Notes: generated from the sequence alone by a model not told the origin. A stretch of 64,000 bases of DNA from Nematopogon swammerdamellus (GCA_946902875.1 OX336350.1:18032048-18096047), one strand, 5' to 3'; positions 10,461 to 21,454 are shown, counted from the first letter of the stretch. Program-made: numbers and translations.

Positions 10461-11904
10461 GCGACCATCTCTCGAGACACATGTTAGTTCTTTAGTTCTT
10501 TAGTTCAACAATAACAATGTAAATGTCAACAATGTAAACAGTAACAATGTAAATGTCGTAAATTGTGCTTTTAAATTTAATTCAATTGTTCAAAAGTTAC
10601 CAAATGAAAATTTTAATATAGATACCGATCTATAAATAAATAATTAAGTAAATTATTGTTCTGTTTCAAATATATGTTTCTATTACAGACTACACAGCCT
10701 TTCATTTGTTATTTTATTAACCCTTATATAACGAATTCACACCGTCAAACTGACAGAGAGACGCATGGTACATTTTATAAGGCTCTAGCTGCATGGCTGG
10801 TTAGTTTGTTAAAAAAGGCAAAGCCTGGAAAACCTCATTTTACCGTAAAAAAATTAAATATCGAGGTGGGTACTCATAATTTTTTTATGGTAGGGTAGAT
10901 TTTCGCGAATTTTTCGCGAAGTCATATTGCAATATAATTTGTCATATCGTTGGCTAAGTAATTAGCAAATAGTTGTTAATAATATAATAATTTTTTTTTT
11001 GGTTACAAAACTTTTCGACTTTCTAACATTATTTTTTTAATTTTGGAAAATTCCAATAACAAATACTCCAATAAGATAATACCGAAGTACGAGGTCTTAC
11101 ATATCATTGTTTTGGAAATTTGATGTAGATTTATAATAAAGTATCCGAGGTATCTCAGAACTTAGAACTATTATCGTGTTTATGCGAAAATCTGCAAATT
11201 CGCAAAATTGTGAAAGGGGCGTTGCCTTTGTTCATTTAAGAGAAAGTTATATTATTCCCTTGATGTAAAGAAGGGTTAAATATTGTTAAATCCGTTTCAT
11301 CTTTTCATCGCGAATCGACACAATGAGCGACTTATTGTATGAATCCCGTTCAAACGTATGGAAGACTGGCGTCACGTGGCTACCTACTCGCTCGGCCAAT
11401 CACGGCGTTCCATGCGCCGCTCCCGCCTCAGACTTCACACCCCTTTGGCGGCTACCTCGGTTCTCATACAAACGATGCCGTATTTCGTATCCAGGTTTAC
11501 TGACTCGTGGGCCGCGCATACACGCGGACTCGGCTTCTTTGTCCTCAGAACTCGGTTTTAAATTTTTTTCATTGGGAGAAAAAAATTTAGCGACTTGTCA
11601 CTTTGACAGCTTCTTCTTTTTTTTTGACAGCTTCTTCTTTTTTTTTTCAGTTTTTAATATTTAGTTTTTAATATTTACTGAGTCTGATATTAAAAGTATC
11701 TATTCACTTATTCTCAATTTTTTTATTATAGTGTCTCTAAAAGCACGCTGACTTGTTGCGAATATGTCGATGGAATTAAAGCTACTGTTATAGGTTTTGC
11801 AAATTCTGTAAAATGGTCGCCTTTTCCCTGCGTTGTTCCGGGCACTTGGAATATGGAACAAATCAGAACACCTTGTAGCTGTACTTCTAGGCACACGTAT
11901 GTTT
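10461..11904. other. unassigned DNA
   Basis: No gene was recognised. An open frame at 10656-10898 contains GTFYKALAAWLVSLLKK; it has an upstream acceptor-like TTACAG and a donor-like GAG|GTGGGT but the phase does not fit the THAP exon. At 11604-11650 the word GACAGCTTCTTC occurs twice followed by T runs. Confidence 0.35.
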
Positions 11905-12160
11905 GTGCGATCTATATACTTACTGTCGTTAGAAAGTAATTCTCACTTGAACCTTAGTGCAATCTATATACTTTCTGTCGCTAGAAAGTAATTCTCACTT
12001 GAACCTTAGTGCAATCTATATACTTTCTGTCATCATCATCAGCCTGTATCGGTCCACTGCTGGACATAGGCCTCTCCCAAGGCACGCCACCACACGCGGT
12101 CTTCCGCTCTTCTCATCTTACTTTACTTTCTGTCGCTAGAAAGTAATTCTCACTTGAAGC
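11905..12160. repeat. 52-bp tandem repeat, three copies, third one split
   Basis: Units start at 11905, 11957 and 12009 (GTGCGATC or GTGCAATC followed by TATATACTT) and each ends with AGAAAGTAATTCTCACTTG. The third unit is interrupted by the RTE fragment at 12032-12124 and resumes after it. Confidence 0.88.
12032..12124 (-). mobile_element. 93-bp 3' end of an RTE LINE with 10-bp target duplication
   Basis: Matches the 3' end of the RTE copy at 12482 (ATCATCATCAGCCTGTATCG, then CCACTGCTGGACATAGG). It is flanked by ACTTTCTGTC at 12022-12031 and again at 12125-12134. This is a 3'-anchored, severely 5'-truncated insertion typical of target-primed reverse transcription. Confidence 0.88.
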
Positions 12161-12182
12161 TTTTTACGATGTAGGAAGATTG

Positions 12183-12471
12183 AGAGGCGGGTGGCCGAGC
12201 GGTTTTGGCGTCGGATTCCCGTGCCAGAGGTCGGAGGTTCGAATCCGGGCGGAGTGTGGCAATGAATTTTTTCTGAGTTCAAGAAATGCACGTGTTGCAT
12301 CACCAGCTGCTCCATGGATCGGTTACCATGTAATAGATCCACCGAGTTGACTGGAAAAAAATTCTTAAGGCAATAAGTCCGCCCTTTACACTCATTAAGT
12401 GTCATAAATTTTAATATTATCTTATAAATTCATAAAAGTATGTAAACTATGAAATTAAATGGAATAAAATA
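12183..12471 (+). mobile_element. SINE C: tRNA-headed SINE with LINE-like tail
   Basis: The head has an A box (GGTGGCCGAGCGG) and a B box (GGAGGTTCGAATCC) about 40 bp apart, as in a serine/leucine-like tRNA. The body has CATGTAATAGATCCACC and GAGTTGACTGGA, and the tail AAGGCAATAAGTCCGCC followed by AT-rich sequence. The tail resembles a block seen alone at 47090-47180, suggesting it was shared with a LINE. The head is not a functional tRNA gene: the acceptor stem and anticodon arm do not form properly. Confidence 0.75.
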
Positions 12472-12481
12472 AAATTTATAT

Positions 12482-13111
12482 CATCATCAGCCTGTATCGA
12501 TCCACTGCTGGACATAGGCCTCTCCCAAGGTACGCCACCACACGCGGTCTTCCGCTCTTGTCATCCATCCACTCCCGGCTATCTTTTTTAGGTCATCTGT
12601 CCACCTAGCCGGGGGGCGTCCCACGCTACGTTTGCTTGTACGTGGCCTCCATTCGAGCACCCGTCTACCCCATCGGTTGTCGGGTCTACGACAGATGTGC
12701 CCAGCCCACTGCCACTTCCGCTTGCTTATTTTCTTAGCAATATCGACTACCTTAGTTCTTTGACGTATCACGTCGTTACGGATTTTATCGGTCAAAGAAA
12801 TGCCGAGCATTGCTCTTTCCATAGCTCGCTGAGCGACTTTAAATTTGAGGACCAGGCCCATCGTCAGGGTCCACGTTTCCGCTCCGTACGTCATTACTGG
12901 CAGAACGCACTGATTAAAGACCTTCGTCTTCAATGACTGTGGGATGGAGGATGAAAAGATGTGACGGAGTTTCCCAAATGCCGCCCAGCCTAGCTGAATC
13001 CTTCTGTTGGCCTCCTTGTCAAAGTTGTGCTTCCCTAGTTGGATGGTTTGTCCAAGATAGACATAATTCTGCACAACTTCAAGGGTCGCCCCTCCAACTG
13101 TTACTTTACGT
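12482..13111 (-). pseudogene. RTE-type LINE, C-terminal part of reverse transcriptase, 5'-truncated
   Basis: Minus-strand frame of about 205 codons with no internal stop. It includes EVVQNYVYLGQTI, VLPVMTYGAETWTLT, KWQWAGHICRR, GRPPARWTDDLKK and ends QQWIDTG-stop followed directly by TGATGATGAT, the classic RTE 3' end. These are the thumb and C-terminal motifs of RTE/BovB ORF2; the catalytic RT and endonuclease parts are missing. Flanking AAATTTATAT at 12472-12481 and 13112-13121 is a perfect 10-bp target duplication. The open frame suggests a young insertion. It cannot act alone. Confidence 0.9.
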
Positions 13112-13384
13112 AAATTTATATATATTTTATAAATTTAATGCATTTTACATTAGACATAGAAGTAGATACAAATGAACAGTTGAACAAAATAGAATATATA
13201 AAGGAATATTTTTATTTAATTTAAGTTCTTACATTTCTGTTTAATTTAATTTTTCTTTTTGTCTAATAAAGATTTTCATCTGTTTATTCTGTGTTTATAA
13301 CTACTTCATATTGTATGTAACTGTTTGTGTTTCCTTTTTATATATAAAGTAAATTAATGAACTACATTAAAGAAATATATTTAT

Positions 13385-13560
13385 ATATTCCCACATATTT
13401 CCCCCGAAGTACAGTCTCGAGTCCTCCAAGAGAGGCGTGAATGGGCATCTATCAGGCCTGCTTGGTATTCGCAACCCCCGTATTCGACCGAATGTCCTTG
13501 AGCGTCGCTAGACACCTTATGGGTGGCCTGGCGCCACATATCTTGCTTCAAACTCTGAGT
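13385..13560 (+). pseudogene. CR1-like LINE ORF2 C-terminal fragment
   Basis: Encodes a degraded version of the region IFPPKYSL.SSKRGVNGHLSG seen in clearer form at 14596-14680. The spacing of the Pro-Pro and Phe/Lys positions fits the conserved tail after the RT of CR1/Jockey-group ORF2 proteins. No catalytic motif. Confidence 0.6.
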
Positions 13561-13773
13561 ATTGTAATAATTCAAAAAACAAACTTTCAGACACTTGTCT
13601 TGTTTTACTTGTGTAAAACTAACAGAAAATTCTAAGTTAGAAAGTTTAGGAATATTTCCAAATACCTATCATTACTCTCGAGGTATCTGAATTCTTGGAA
13701 ACTACATCCCGACACGAGACTTGGTTTCGTATAACTTTGAAAAATTGCAGAAGTTTTATAAAGGAGAAATATA

Positions 13774-14537
13774 GAGGATGTCCCTGGACTGGTGTAGTTC
13801 CTTTAAGGAGGCTATTCTACGCTTTGTAACAAACCTTATTAGTAAAAGAAGTAGGGTTCTAGGTACGCCCGTTGCGGAGATATAAATTTTTAAAGTTATT
13901 ACTGTAGTGTAATGTTGTAATGCTCTAATCGGGCGCGCGCGGGGCGCGGTTCAGGCTAAGCGTATGCTGGCGCGCAGGCGGCACAGCCACAGACAACGCA
14001 GACATATCGTAGCTACAGATTTTGCGTGAGGCAGGTGATGCAGACGCAGCACTCTGCGTATGCTGCGGCAGTGTGTTTTCGTCTTTTGATGTAGCAAGTG
14101 GCAAGAAATACAAGAAAACAACTTGGAGCAGTGTCGCCTGCGCGCAGAAACTGTACACTGAGTACAACTCGGCGCAGACGCAGAAACTGCGCGAAGCAGG
14201 CGCGTGCCTGTGCGCACGCGCCTGCCGAGCAGCATACGCAGGTTCATACATGTCTGTAGAATACAAAATCTGTGCGGCCTGTGCCGCACAGATCTACGTC
14301 GCGCAGAAATGTCTGCGCGCCAGCATACGCCTAGCCTCAGTGCCATACATTTACGCGCCGCGCCGCGTCACCCTCGCGCGGTCTAAAGGCGCCCACACAT
14401 TGTACTACGCATTTAGTTTGTTAGGAAATCCTAAAATGTTAATGAAAGCACATATTTAAACAATATTTCACCAGTGCTTTCGTTACAAGGCGTAGAATAG
14501 TCTCCTAAAGGAACTACCCCAGTCCGGGGACAACCTG
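13774..14537. mobile_element. TA-flanked TIR element (mariner-like MITE) with GC-rich interior
   Basis: Ends pair over about 55 bp: GTCCCTGGACTGGTGTAG at the left, CTACCCCAGTCCGGGGAC at the right, with GAATAG motifs further in. TA lies on both outer sides (13772-13773 and 14538-14539), as for Tc1/mariner insertions. The interior 13925-14400 is very GC-rich and contains a second inverted pair (GCGTATGCTGGCGCGCAG with CTGCGCGCCAGCATACGC). Cysteine/alanine-rich frames there are products of this repeat structure. Confidence 0.7.
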
Positions 14538-14540
14538 TAT

Positions 14541-14765
14541 AATAGTAAAGATTCTGCAGATCTTTCCTCTACAGAACCGGTAAACTCTGGAACGCTCTCC
14601 CTGCCCATATATTTCCCCCCAAGTACAGTCTCGGGTCCTTCAAGAGGGGCGTGAATGGGCACCTGTCTGGCCGGCATTTCACTCGCAACCCCCGCATACG
14701 ACCGAATGTCCATGGGCGTCGTTAGACACCGTATGGGTGGTACGGTGCCATATGTCGCGCTGTCA
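14541..14765 (+). pseudogene. CR1-like LINE ORF2 C-terminal fragment
   Basis: Readable in one frame: WNALPAHIFPPKYSLGSFKR, then GVNGHLSGRHF and NPRIRPNVHGRR. WNxLPxxxFPxxYxLGxFK is the recognisable ORF2 tail. Followed by an A/T-rich end. Second copy of the family at 13385, separated from it by the TIR element. Confidence 0.7.
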
Positions 14766-14889
14766 ATAAAAAAATTAAAAAAAATTATAAAAAAATAAAG
14801 AGATAATATTGTTTTTTTTTGGTACTTCAAAAGGAAAAAAAACTGAACCCTTACAGTTGACTTTGTTTTTATACCTGAATAAAGTGTAC

Positions 14890-15180
14890 TGCGTGTGGTC
14901 GGTAATTGAAAAGAATATCCCCACTGCACCTCTCCCCGTGCATGTCGTAAGGGCCGACTAAGGGATATTAACAAGAAGCCTTGCATAAAGGCGACAGGCT
15001 AGCCAAGTCTCACATTGGCGCGGTCCTTCCACCGAATCATGCAGCATGTGGGACTTGCTGCTTGATAGTTTATCTTGTCCCATTGCTAAACGTGGTGGTT
15101 GGTGTTGTGCTGTAATTTAAAAGAATACTTGTTGAACAACACCGACTACTCTGCTTATCCCGTTTATTGAGATACAGTGT
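14890..15180 (+). repeat. LINE 3'-UTR-like block and repeat D
   Basis: CCGTGCATGTCGTAAGGGCC with CGACTAAGGGATA resembles the 3' UTR of lepidopteran LINEs (from memory). The reverse of it (TATCCCTTAGTCGACTTTTA) occurs at about 15590, so the SINE between is bracketed by inverted pieces. 15030-15180 is repeat D with its GGTGTTGTGCTG hairpin. Confidence 0.5.
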
Positions 15181-15189
15181 GTTGTAAGT

Positions 15190-15580
15190 TTTTTTTTTTT
15201 GTTTTTTTATGGAACCTGACACGGTTGGCTACATCACCTACAACATCCGTGATGTCAGCCCATAACACAGGGCGAACTAGGTGCCATGTCAGTGCTTCCC
15301 TTCATTTCATGTCGGCTACACTAAACTGGACGGAAAACACGAACTATTTACATAGCCGTTTCGACCGACGTTTCGTTCAGTGCGGTGCTACCAACCCGGC
15401 CGGGATAAACCCTACCACCTAGTAAGGTAAGAAGGGAAGGGACCTACAGTTTAACGTGGAATCCGAACCACGGTCAGCCTCCAACGGTCGAGCGGTCACC
15501 CATCCAATCACTGACCGCGCTCAGCGTTGCTTAATAACAGTTGACTAACCAACCGCGCCACTGCGCTACCGAGGCTGACG
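15190..15580 (-). mobile_element. SINE A, full length
   Basis: Minus strand. Poly(A) as T run at about 15190-15210, tail, core (CCTACCACCTAGTAAGG), B-box hairpin (CGTGGAATCCGAACCACG), then the 5S-like internal region (GGTCACCCATCCAA, CAGCGTTGCTTAATAAC) and the A-box-like segment closing with GAGGCTGAC. The 5S-like terminal stem GTCAGCCTC/GAGGCTGAC is perfect. Confidence 0.9.
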
Positions 15581-15589
15581 AATTTTCTT

Positions 15590-16514
15590 ATCCCTTAGTC
15601 GACTTTTACGACATGCGACGGGGAGAGATGCAGTGGGGCTATTCTTTTTAAGTACCGACCCCACACGGTACAAACAGTACACACGGTACAAAGTATGTAT
15701 GTATAAGGCGATAACTGCTTCAACATATTTCAATATTTATAACAACTTAATACCTGACGCAGCCGTTGAGCAAACAACTAAAAAAATTCAATTCAGTACT
15801 AATCTATCCCTAGTCGAAATAATTTAATTTATGCAAACGACGCACGTAGCCGGCCTAAAATCCCGCTCAAATATTATATTATCGTTACCTTTTTTTTTTC
15901 GGGTCCGCCCATAATGAATACGCCAACCCGCAAAATGCTTTTGAAAATTGTATGCTTATATGAGTAAACATTATTTTCGAAAAATGCGTGGATTTCCCGC
16001 CATTTCCGAACGGCCTTTGGAACAATGTTTTAGGCACCGAACTCAATAATAGAAGCGACAAAGCGCATTGAAACATGTAACCAGTAGGTAAGCAAGTGAG
16101 CGCGCCATTGAGTTATATGTGTGTGTGACGAATCACAACCTACCTCAATGAAAATAGCTAGCAATAGGACGTATGAAGGCTGGCTGGTAAAATGTTATAA
16201 GGCGTAGGAGTTAGTTTAGCGCCTGGGTAGTGAGTATAGCAAAGAGACCGCGTTGCGTATAAATTGTAGCGGGTGGCATGTAGTCAGGCGCAGATAATAC
16301 AACTTGCATACATTTTGAACAGGAATAGCTAGCAACACCGTATAAGCGATAGATGATGATAGATAAGTATTATACGTCGGCATGCAGTAAGATATAGGAC
16401 GAATTGACTGTATTACATCTACTTTTGTGAATTCGTAGCATTTTTCAGAGATTAGTTACTGAAGGTTTTAGGGAAATATGGAACGCATTTTTAAGGAAAA
16501 TTGCTTCAGGCATT
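15590..16514. other. LINE-UTR remnant, then unassigned DNA
   Basis: 15590-15650 is the inverted LINE-UTR block described at 14890. The remainder, including a frame at 15885-16076, shows nothing recognisable. Confidence 0.35.
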
Positions 16515-16640
16515 GTAATTGGTCGACCAATGGGAGACGCGGAAATGATGTTGGGGATGATTTCCGATTGGTCGTGGGGGTAAGGGTGGGAGTAAGAAAG
16601 CGAGGCTATTTAAGGGCGTGTAACACGGGAGGAGCACTTT
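16515..16640 (+). promoter_or_regulatory. candidate RNA polymerase II promoter (possible LTR)
   Basis: A perfect 14-bp palindrome ATTGGTCGACCAAT at about 16519 places two CCAAT boxes back to back. A third inverted CCAAT (CCGATTGGTCG) is near 16563, and CTATTTAAGG, TATA-like, at 16607. The spacing is that of a compact promoter starting near 16635. It could be a retroelement LTR or a host promoter. No protein is recognised downstream. Confidence 0.4.
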
Positions 16641-16942
16641 TAGTACAACTGCGATCCTCGAAGGAACAACTTGCCTGAGCCCCGGTCATCGCTAAGTCGC
16701 ATCGAGCGCCATTGTTTTTCGGCATCAACGTTTCGGTGAGTCTCGGACGCCGCGCTATATTTTGGAGATTTCTAGTTGCAATTCGACCAGTTCTATTAAC
16801 TTGCATTGTATTGGAGTCTTCTTTTGGTGGCTGGGCTAGTTTTGGAAACAATACTGGCTTTTCAGAAATTATTTGCTAGTATTAGGGATGTGAAATATTT
16901 TTATATGGACCATCATTGGAGCACTGTGTGGGATGCGAGCTA

Positions 16943-17250
16943 TGCTGAAATATGCATACAAGCATACTATTACAGGGCTCTTTTCCTTTTGGAGCACTGG
17001 GTGAGGGAGCGGGTTGTGCTGAAATATGCATGCGCGCCCACTCACGCAGAGTTCTTTCATGGAATGTTGTAAGGGAAGCGGGTTTTGCTGAAATATGCAT
17101 ACACGCACGATCTCACAGGGTTCTTCCTTGGAATGTTGTATGTGGGTTGCGGGTTTTGCTGAAATATGCATACGCGCGCACTCATACGAGGTTCTTTTCC
17201 TTTCAATGGAAAGTTGGGTGGGCTATGCTAGCTATGCTGAATAAGCATAC
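16943..17250. repeat. ~72-bp tandem repeat, five copies
   Basis: TGCTGAAATATGCAT (last copy TGCTGAATAAGCAT) recurs at 16943, 17017, 17086, 17157 and 17235, spacing 69-78 bp. Because the unit is close to a multiple of three, long frames with repeated MHISAKPA-like words appear on the minus strand; these are repeat artefacts unless shown otherwise. Confidence 0.85.
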
Positions 17251-17414
17251 ACGCTTGTTCACACAAGATTCAGTTCATTCTCAATGATATCACGAGACAA
17301 GGCCTCGTGGTAAGAAGACGTAACATAAGGTCGAAGCGCAACTGGAATTCTGGCAAAATTATCAAATTATAACGTGGGTAGTTAGGTTCTTCAAACAATA
17401 AATTCATATTGCTA

Positions 17415-17800
17415 GGTTAGCCATGTAGCTGTGTGAATTAATTCTCCTTAATCCTGCAAGGGAGCGAGGGTTCACTTCGTGGGAACGAGTAGTATCATAG
17501 TGTGTCGTATTTAGTGAGGTTAGGTACTAGGAAGACCAGGTAAGTACCCCACAGTGGTTCTCCTTAATCCTGCTAGGCTGTGAGGACCCCATTTCATTTG
17601 ATTATTACTAAAGTCATATGGTAGGTTAGCCATGTAGCTGTGTGAATTAATTCTCCTTAATCCTGCAAGGGAGAGAGGGTTCACTTCGTGAGAACGAGTA
17701 GTACCATAGTGTATAGTATTTAGTAAGGTAGGTACTAGGAAGACCAGGTAAATACCCCTCAGTGGTCCTCCTTAGTCCTGCTAGGCTGTGAGGTCTAAAT
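17415..17800. repeat. ~209-bp direct repeat, two copies
   Basis: GGTTAGCCATGTAGCTGTG begins at 17415 and 17624. The two copies stay aligned through TCTCCTTAATCCTGCAAGG, GGGTTCACTTCGTG and CTAGGAAGACCAGGTAA. Each copy holds two internal TCCTTA(A/G)TCCTGC boxes, so the unit is itself an older duplication. Confidence 0.85.
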
Positions 17801-18707
17801 TGACTTGATCTGTTAGTGCGTTACCTATACCATCTGGGCGAGGGGTGGCGGTACTCTAAAGACCGGTGCAAGCTGAGCTGACCGTCTGAGGAGGAAACCT
17901 GTGGTAGCCTTCTTTCGATAGGCGAAGTCCGTCGGACGAAGTACTTCGAGGTTAGGATAGGGACCACACACACACACTTACACACACACGCACGCCTTTA
18001 GGATTTGGGGTCCGTAGGGGCCCTAAATCAACCACATTACACCACGAATTTCATTTTTAAATCACTTCCTAAGAGAAACAGTTTCTTCACAGGATAGGAA
18101 ACAAAGGGGGCCCTTAGGTATACAGAAATAGAGCTGCTGGGAGTACGGCAGCCCTATCTGGTTGGTGGCCACTGTAAGGAGCGTGGAGAGGCCAGGGGTG
18201 AGGGGACCCAGGACTCGTGGAGCTTCTTACTTCCCCTTCGGGGGAAATTGTTTGAATAATATGAAAATTACTGGTTAACACAATTTCTGGGAGGAGAGAA
18301 TACAGACAATTACAATGTGATGGAAGAGACACAGTGATATAGGAGAGGCGGACTTAGGCAGAAAAATACATATGTATTTAGAATATTATTCGAAGAACAA
18401 AGGTTAGGATAGAAAGCTAGGGATTGAGTTAGTACTCTGGGTTATACGGTTACACAACGCTTCCTCGAAGAGAGGAAGATACAGGGTCCATCTACACTTA
18501 ATTCAGTGTATACGTATGTATGCATTGCTTGAGTTTACCTAGAGATCACTTGAATGCTAAACGCAGGCCATGTTTTATTTTAGAGGTTACTCGCGGAAGC
18601 GTGGAATTTCGGAATAATTATTCGACAACACCTATCGGGTGAAGTATAAATACTAAATATACTTTGGTGGGAGGCTAGTTCGTCGCATGTGTTAACACAT
18701 ATTATGG
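17801..18707. other. unassigned DNA
   Basis: CA microsatellite near 17968-17993, a GGGGCCCT-type word at 18018 and 18107. No coding region recognised. May belong with the promoter-like block at 16515 as one element, but no matching ends were found. Confidence 0.3.
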
Positions 18708-19173
18708 ATTTTCACTGTTGAAATAGATTTCCGGTATACTGATCAAATCAAAAATTTTTGTCAGCATACCTTTCGTCGATAAAAGTAAACATAATCAAAT
18801 TGCAATAATACAGCCAAAATACAGCCTTCACTGCCTCTGTCTTGCGTTCCCATCTTGTGTCTGATAAAGGCTTTATAGTAAGGTCGGGGTCTCTTTTAAT
18901 AGATCTAGCTGAATATTTTTCATGAATAAAAGCTGCATGAACTTTCGAGGCGCGATGCCCCTCGGGCCGCGAGGCCGTGGGCGGTCGCCCACGTCGCCCA
19001 CGCCTTGCGCCGCTTCTGTGCATGGCATGTCTTCATTTGTGTTGTTTTTTGAGTTGCTGTTGTGTGAAAAATAAATACACTATTTCATTTCATTTCATTC
19101 AATTAGATTCAGCAGAGAGGGCCTCGTAAAATATATCTTGCCCACATCAAATTTAAGTGTTGCCCCGCTACTG
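18708..19173. pseudogene. rearranged hAT-type transposase remnant
   Basis: Minus-strand frame (18748-19023) contains AAFIHEKYSARSIKRDP and KPLSDTRWERKTEAVKAV. The SDTRW block is characteristic of ZMYM1/hAT-like transposases. The related element at 49052-49455 has the same order plus intact ends. Here the left end (GCGGCGCAAGG read on the minus strand) sits near 19003-19019. A separate right end, TTGCCCCGCTACTG, ends at 19173 in the opposite orientation, so the copy is rearranged. No complete transposase. Confidence 0.65.
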
Positions 19174-19319
19174 GCAATGCACACAACAAACAACAAACAT
19201 GACTATCAACAGACACTTACAATCACTAACTAACATAGACAACAATTTATTGTGTGACAAGGGAGTGTTTGTGTGTGTGTCACATTGTCATCACGAATAC
19301 ATTCGCATATAATAGGATC

Positions 19320-19375
19320 TTAGGATGGACATATGCTATGCGAGCGAAGCCTCGTGCAAAAGCTAGTAGTAGATA
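19320..19375 (+). mobile_element. Helitron-like 3' end
   Basis: GCGAGCGAAGCCTCGTGCAA followed by AAGCTAGT: a short GC-rich hairpin close to a CTAG end before T, the expected 3' architecture of Helitron-like elements. The 5' end is not identified. Confidence 0.45.
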
Positions 19376-19396
19376 AAACAGGCTCAACGATCGAAC

Positions 19397-19675
19397 CTAG
19401 AACGATAAAAAAGGTATGGACGCCGGACTGTCAAATGCTTGTATGAGAACTAGCGTCGCCGAGTTGCGGGGAGCGGAGTGTACTTACCGATGATAAGATA
19501 TTCCACTATTGTGCACACTAAACTTGGCTGTAGTGTTTTTACACGTAAAAACGCGGCCGATGACAGACTGACGGGCCAGCGCGCGACCGTCCAATGAAAC
19601 AAGTATGCTTTTACTTATATCGTGTTACGCTGGCGAGGATAGGGTTCGGGTTCCATACCTTTTTTATCGTTCTAG
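19397..19675. mobile_element. 279-bp hAT-type MITE with perfect 8-bp target duplication
   Basis: Terminal inverted repeats CTAGAACGATAAAAAAGG and CCTTTTTTATCGTTCTAG extend to about 24 bp. GATCGAAC flanks both sides (19389-19396, 19676-19683). Eight-base duplications plus short TIRs indicate the hAT superfamily. Non-coding interior with GTGTTTTTACACGTAAAAAC. Confidence 0.88.
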
Positions 19676-19683
19676 GATCGAAC

Positions 19684-20391
19684 GATGCGTCTGTGCTTTA
19701 GAGGTCGATGGTCTTTCGTGAGTACAGAGTCACCAATGAGACGAAATGACTCGTCGCTGAATAGAATCCAAGGCTGAAAGTAGGTACTCAGGGGAACCTT
19801 CCCAAAGATGACTGCAATATTCCATCACCGGTCTTACTTGCGCTTTCTACAGTGTAAGCAGTTAAAATATTTCTGATAGTAATTAATTATGTCAATCAAT
19901 CAATCAATCAATCAATCAATACTAATAATAAATCTGTAAGGGATGGTGATGGAGTAAGTTACTTTGTTTTATGAAATACTACGTTTGTAAACTCTATGTA
20001 ATATAAGATTCCGCGTCAAAAGAAGAAAGCAACTTTGCATCGTCCCACCGTCTCCATGACCGCGTGAAGACAGACCACGCTGTTCGTTGTGGACATTTAA
20101 ATTTCTCCAGAAGCCATTTTCGACATACAATGTTTCGCATTTCACGAAACCCGTGTATAAGTTTCGAGATGTGATGTGAATATGATATGATGCGAGAGAA
20201 CTACGAAGGATGGAAATGGGATCGACGTTCCCAGATAAAAGTTATTATAAATTGTATGCACGGACAAAATATAAATAAAAATACCCTCCAAGTGCGAGTC
20301 GGACTCACGCACCTAGGGTTGAAAAGCGAAAATGTAAATAGGTCGTATTTTCCGTCCAGTTCAATGTAGCCGGCGCGGCGCGAACAAAGTT
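19684..20391. other. AATC microsatellite, repeat G, unassigned DNA
   Basis: (AATC)n at about 19889-19920. 19921-20040 matches 27003-27110 (repeat G: AATAATAAAT, GGAGTAAG, TACTTTGTTTTATGA). Around 20285 a fragment of the CAAGTGCGAGTCGGACTC element is present. Confidence 0.5.
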
Positions 20392-20492
20392 TAGCACTGG
20401 CATGGCACCCAGTTCATCAAGGTTAAGCTATGGGCTGACATCACGGATGTTACAGGTGATGTAGCCAACCGTGTCAGTTTCTATAAAAAATA
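20392..20492 (+). mobile_element. SINE A, 3' fragment
   Basis: GCACTGGCATGGCACC to GTGTCAGTTTCTATAAAAAA: tail only. Confidence 0.8.
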
Positions 20493-21454
20493 TATATATT
20501 CAAAGTTGAATTCCGAACAAGGCGGGTTTGTGTAATTCTAAACGTAAGAGAATTCAAACATTTATTTAAATGCTAGCTTTTACCCGCGGCTTCGCTCGCG
20601 TGAAATTTAAAACATCCCACGATAAAGCCTTCTCTTAGTGAGGAAACGATCGTAGGAGGTTCGTACTTCAGAACATTTGTTTATTTTCATCAACACCGCA
20701 CTGTTTTTTTTTTTCCTTTACATTAACAACTCTTAGCCAAAACTCTCACATAAAAGACTGAATTCTCTTGGCGAACTACCTTGGAGAAAAGTAAAAATCT
20801 ACATATGGGTTTTTAACTACCCGCACTGGCCACGGCTACAATCTTCGTCAACGACGGACGAAGATGTGACAGTTCTCTGCCAACCGTCGCACAAGGCAGA
20901 GTGCTCCATGAAGATGGGCCATACGCTTGGCCCGAAACGTCGAGCCACATAGCTCGGAGTGAAACCGTGAGTAAAGCTGATTGATTTAAAATAATGTAAA
21001 AATCTACATTTATTTTCCCAGACAAATATTTTCCGAAAGGGTCCTGAGAGATTTTATTCTGTGTAATTTAGGGGTTTTTGTACCGTTTTAAAACAGTGTC
21101 CCTTGAGATTTTACTAGCATCACCTTATTACTGCTAGTTCTAACAATAACTTAAACTCATGTGCAGTGCTACAACATAATCGCAGTCATTAATTTCACAG
21201 ACATTCTTCGTCCAGAAAAGTAATTTTATATCTGTTCAGTATGGAATGCATCCATAATGTGATGGCAAGCCCGCAGAATTGTAGGTAGTAACACAAATTC
21301 ATTTTGTAAGTATATTATTTTCCTTGCCCCTCTTTTTCCCCCTTTTTTTGCCTCCTACCTGCACTGCTTGTATCACGGCCGGAAAAAACTCACGGGGGAG
21401 CACCACACTTTTATCAATCATTTTTTCACGGTTTTTAATGTCGCAAACACTCCA
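20493..21454. other. Helitron-like end and unassigned DNA
   Basis: 20575-20610 carries TTTTACCCGCGGCTTCGCTC, the inverted Helitron-like terminus. The rest, including a frame at 20813-21025, shows nothing identifiable. The 3' part may be the 5' UTR of the following LINE. Confidence 0.35.

Noticed and set aside
10656..10898. THAP exon 2 candidate
   Set aside because: Acceptor at 10688 joins the THAP exon out of phase and the peptide lacks FP and C-x2-H motifs.
12185..12256. tRNA-like sequence with A and B boxes
   Set aside because: Acceptor stem and anticodon arm do not form a proper tRNA and a SINE body follows. The same holds for heads at 31046, 39240, 50486 and 58260.
14022..14459. Cysteine/alanine-rich 145-codon frame
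   Set aside because: Lies in the GC-rich inverted-repeat interior of a MITE; overlapping frames exist on both strands.
16869..17171. Repeated MHISAKPA protein
   Set aside because: Product of the ~72-bp tandem repeat; frames shift with unit-length changes.
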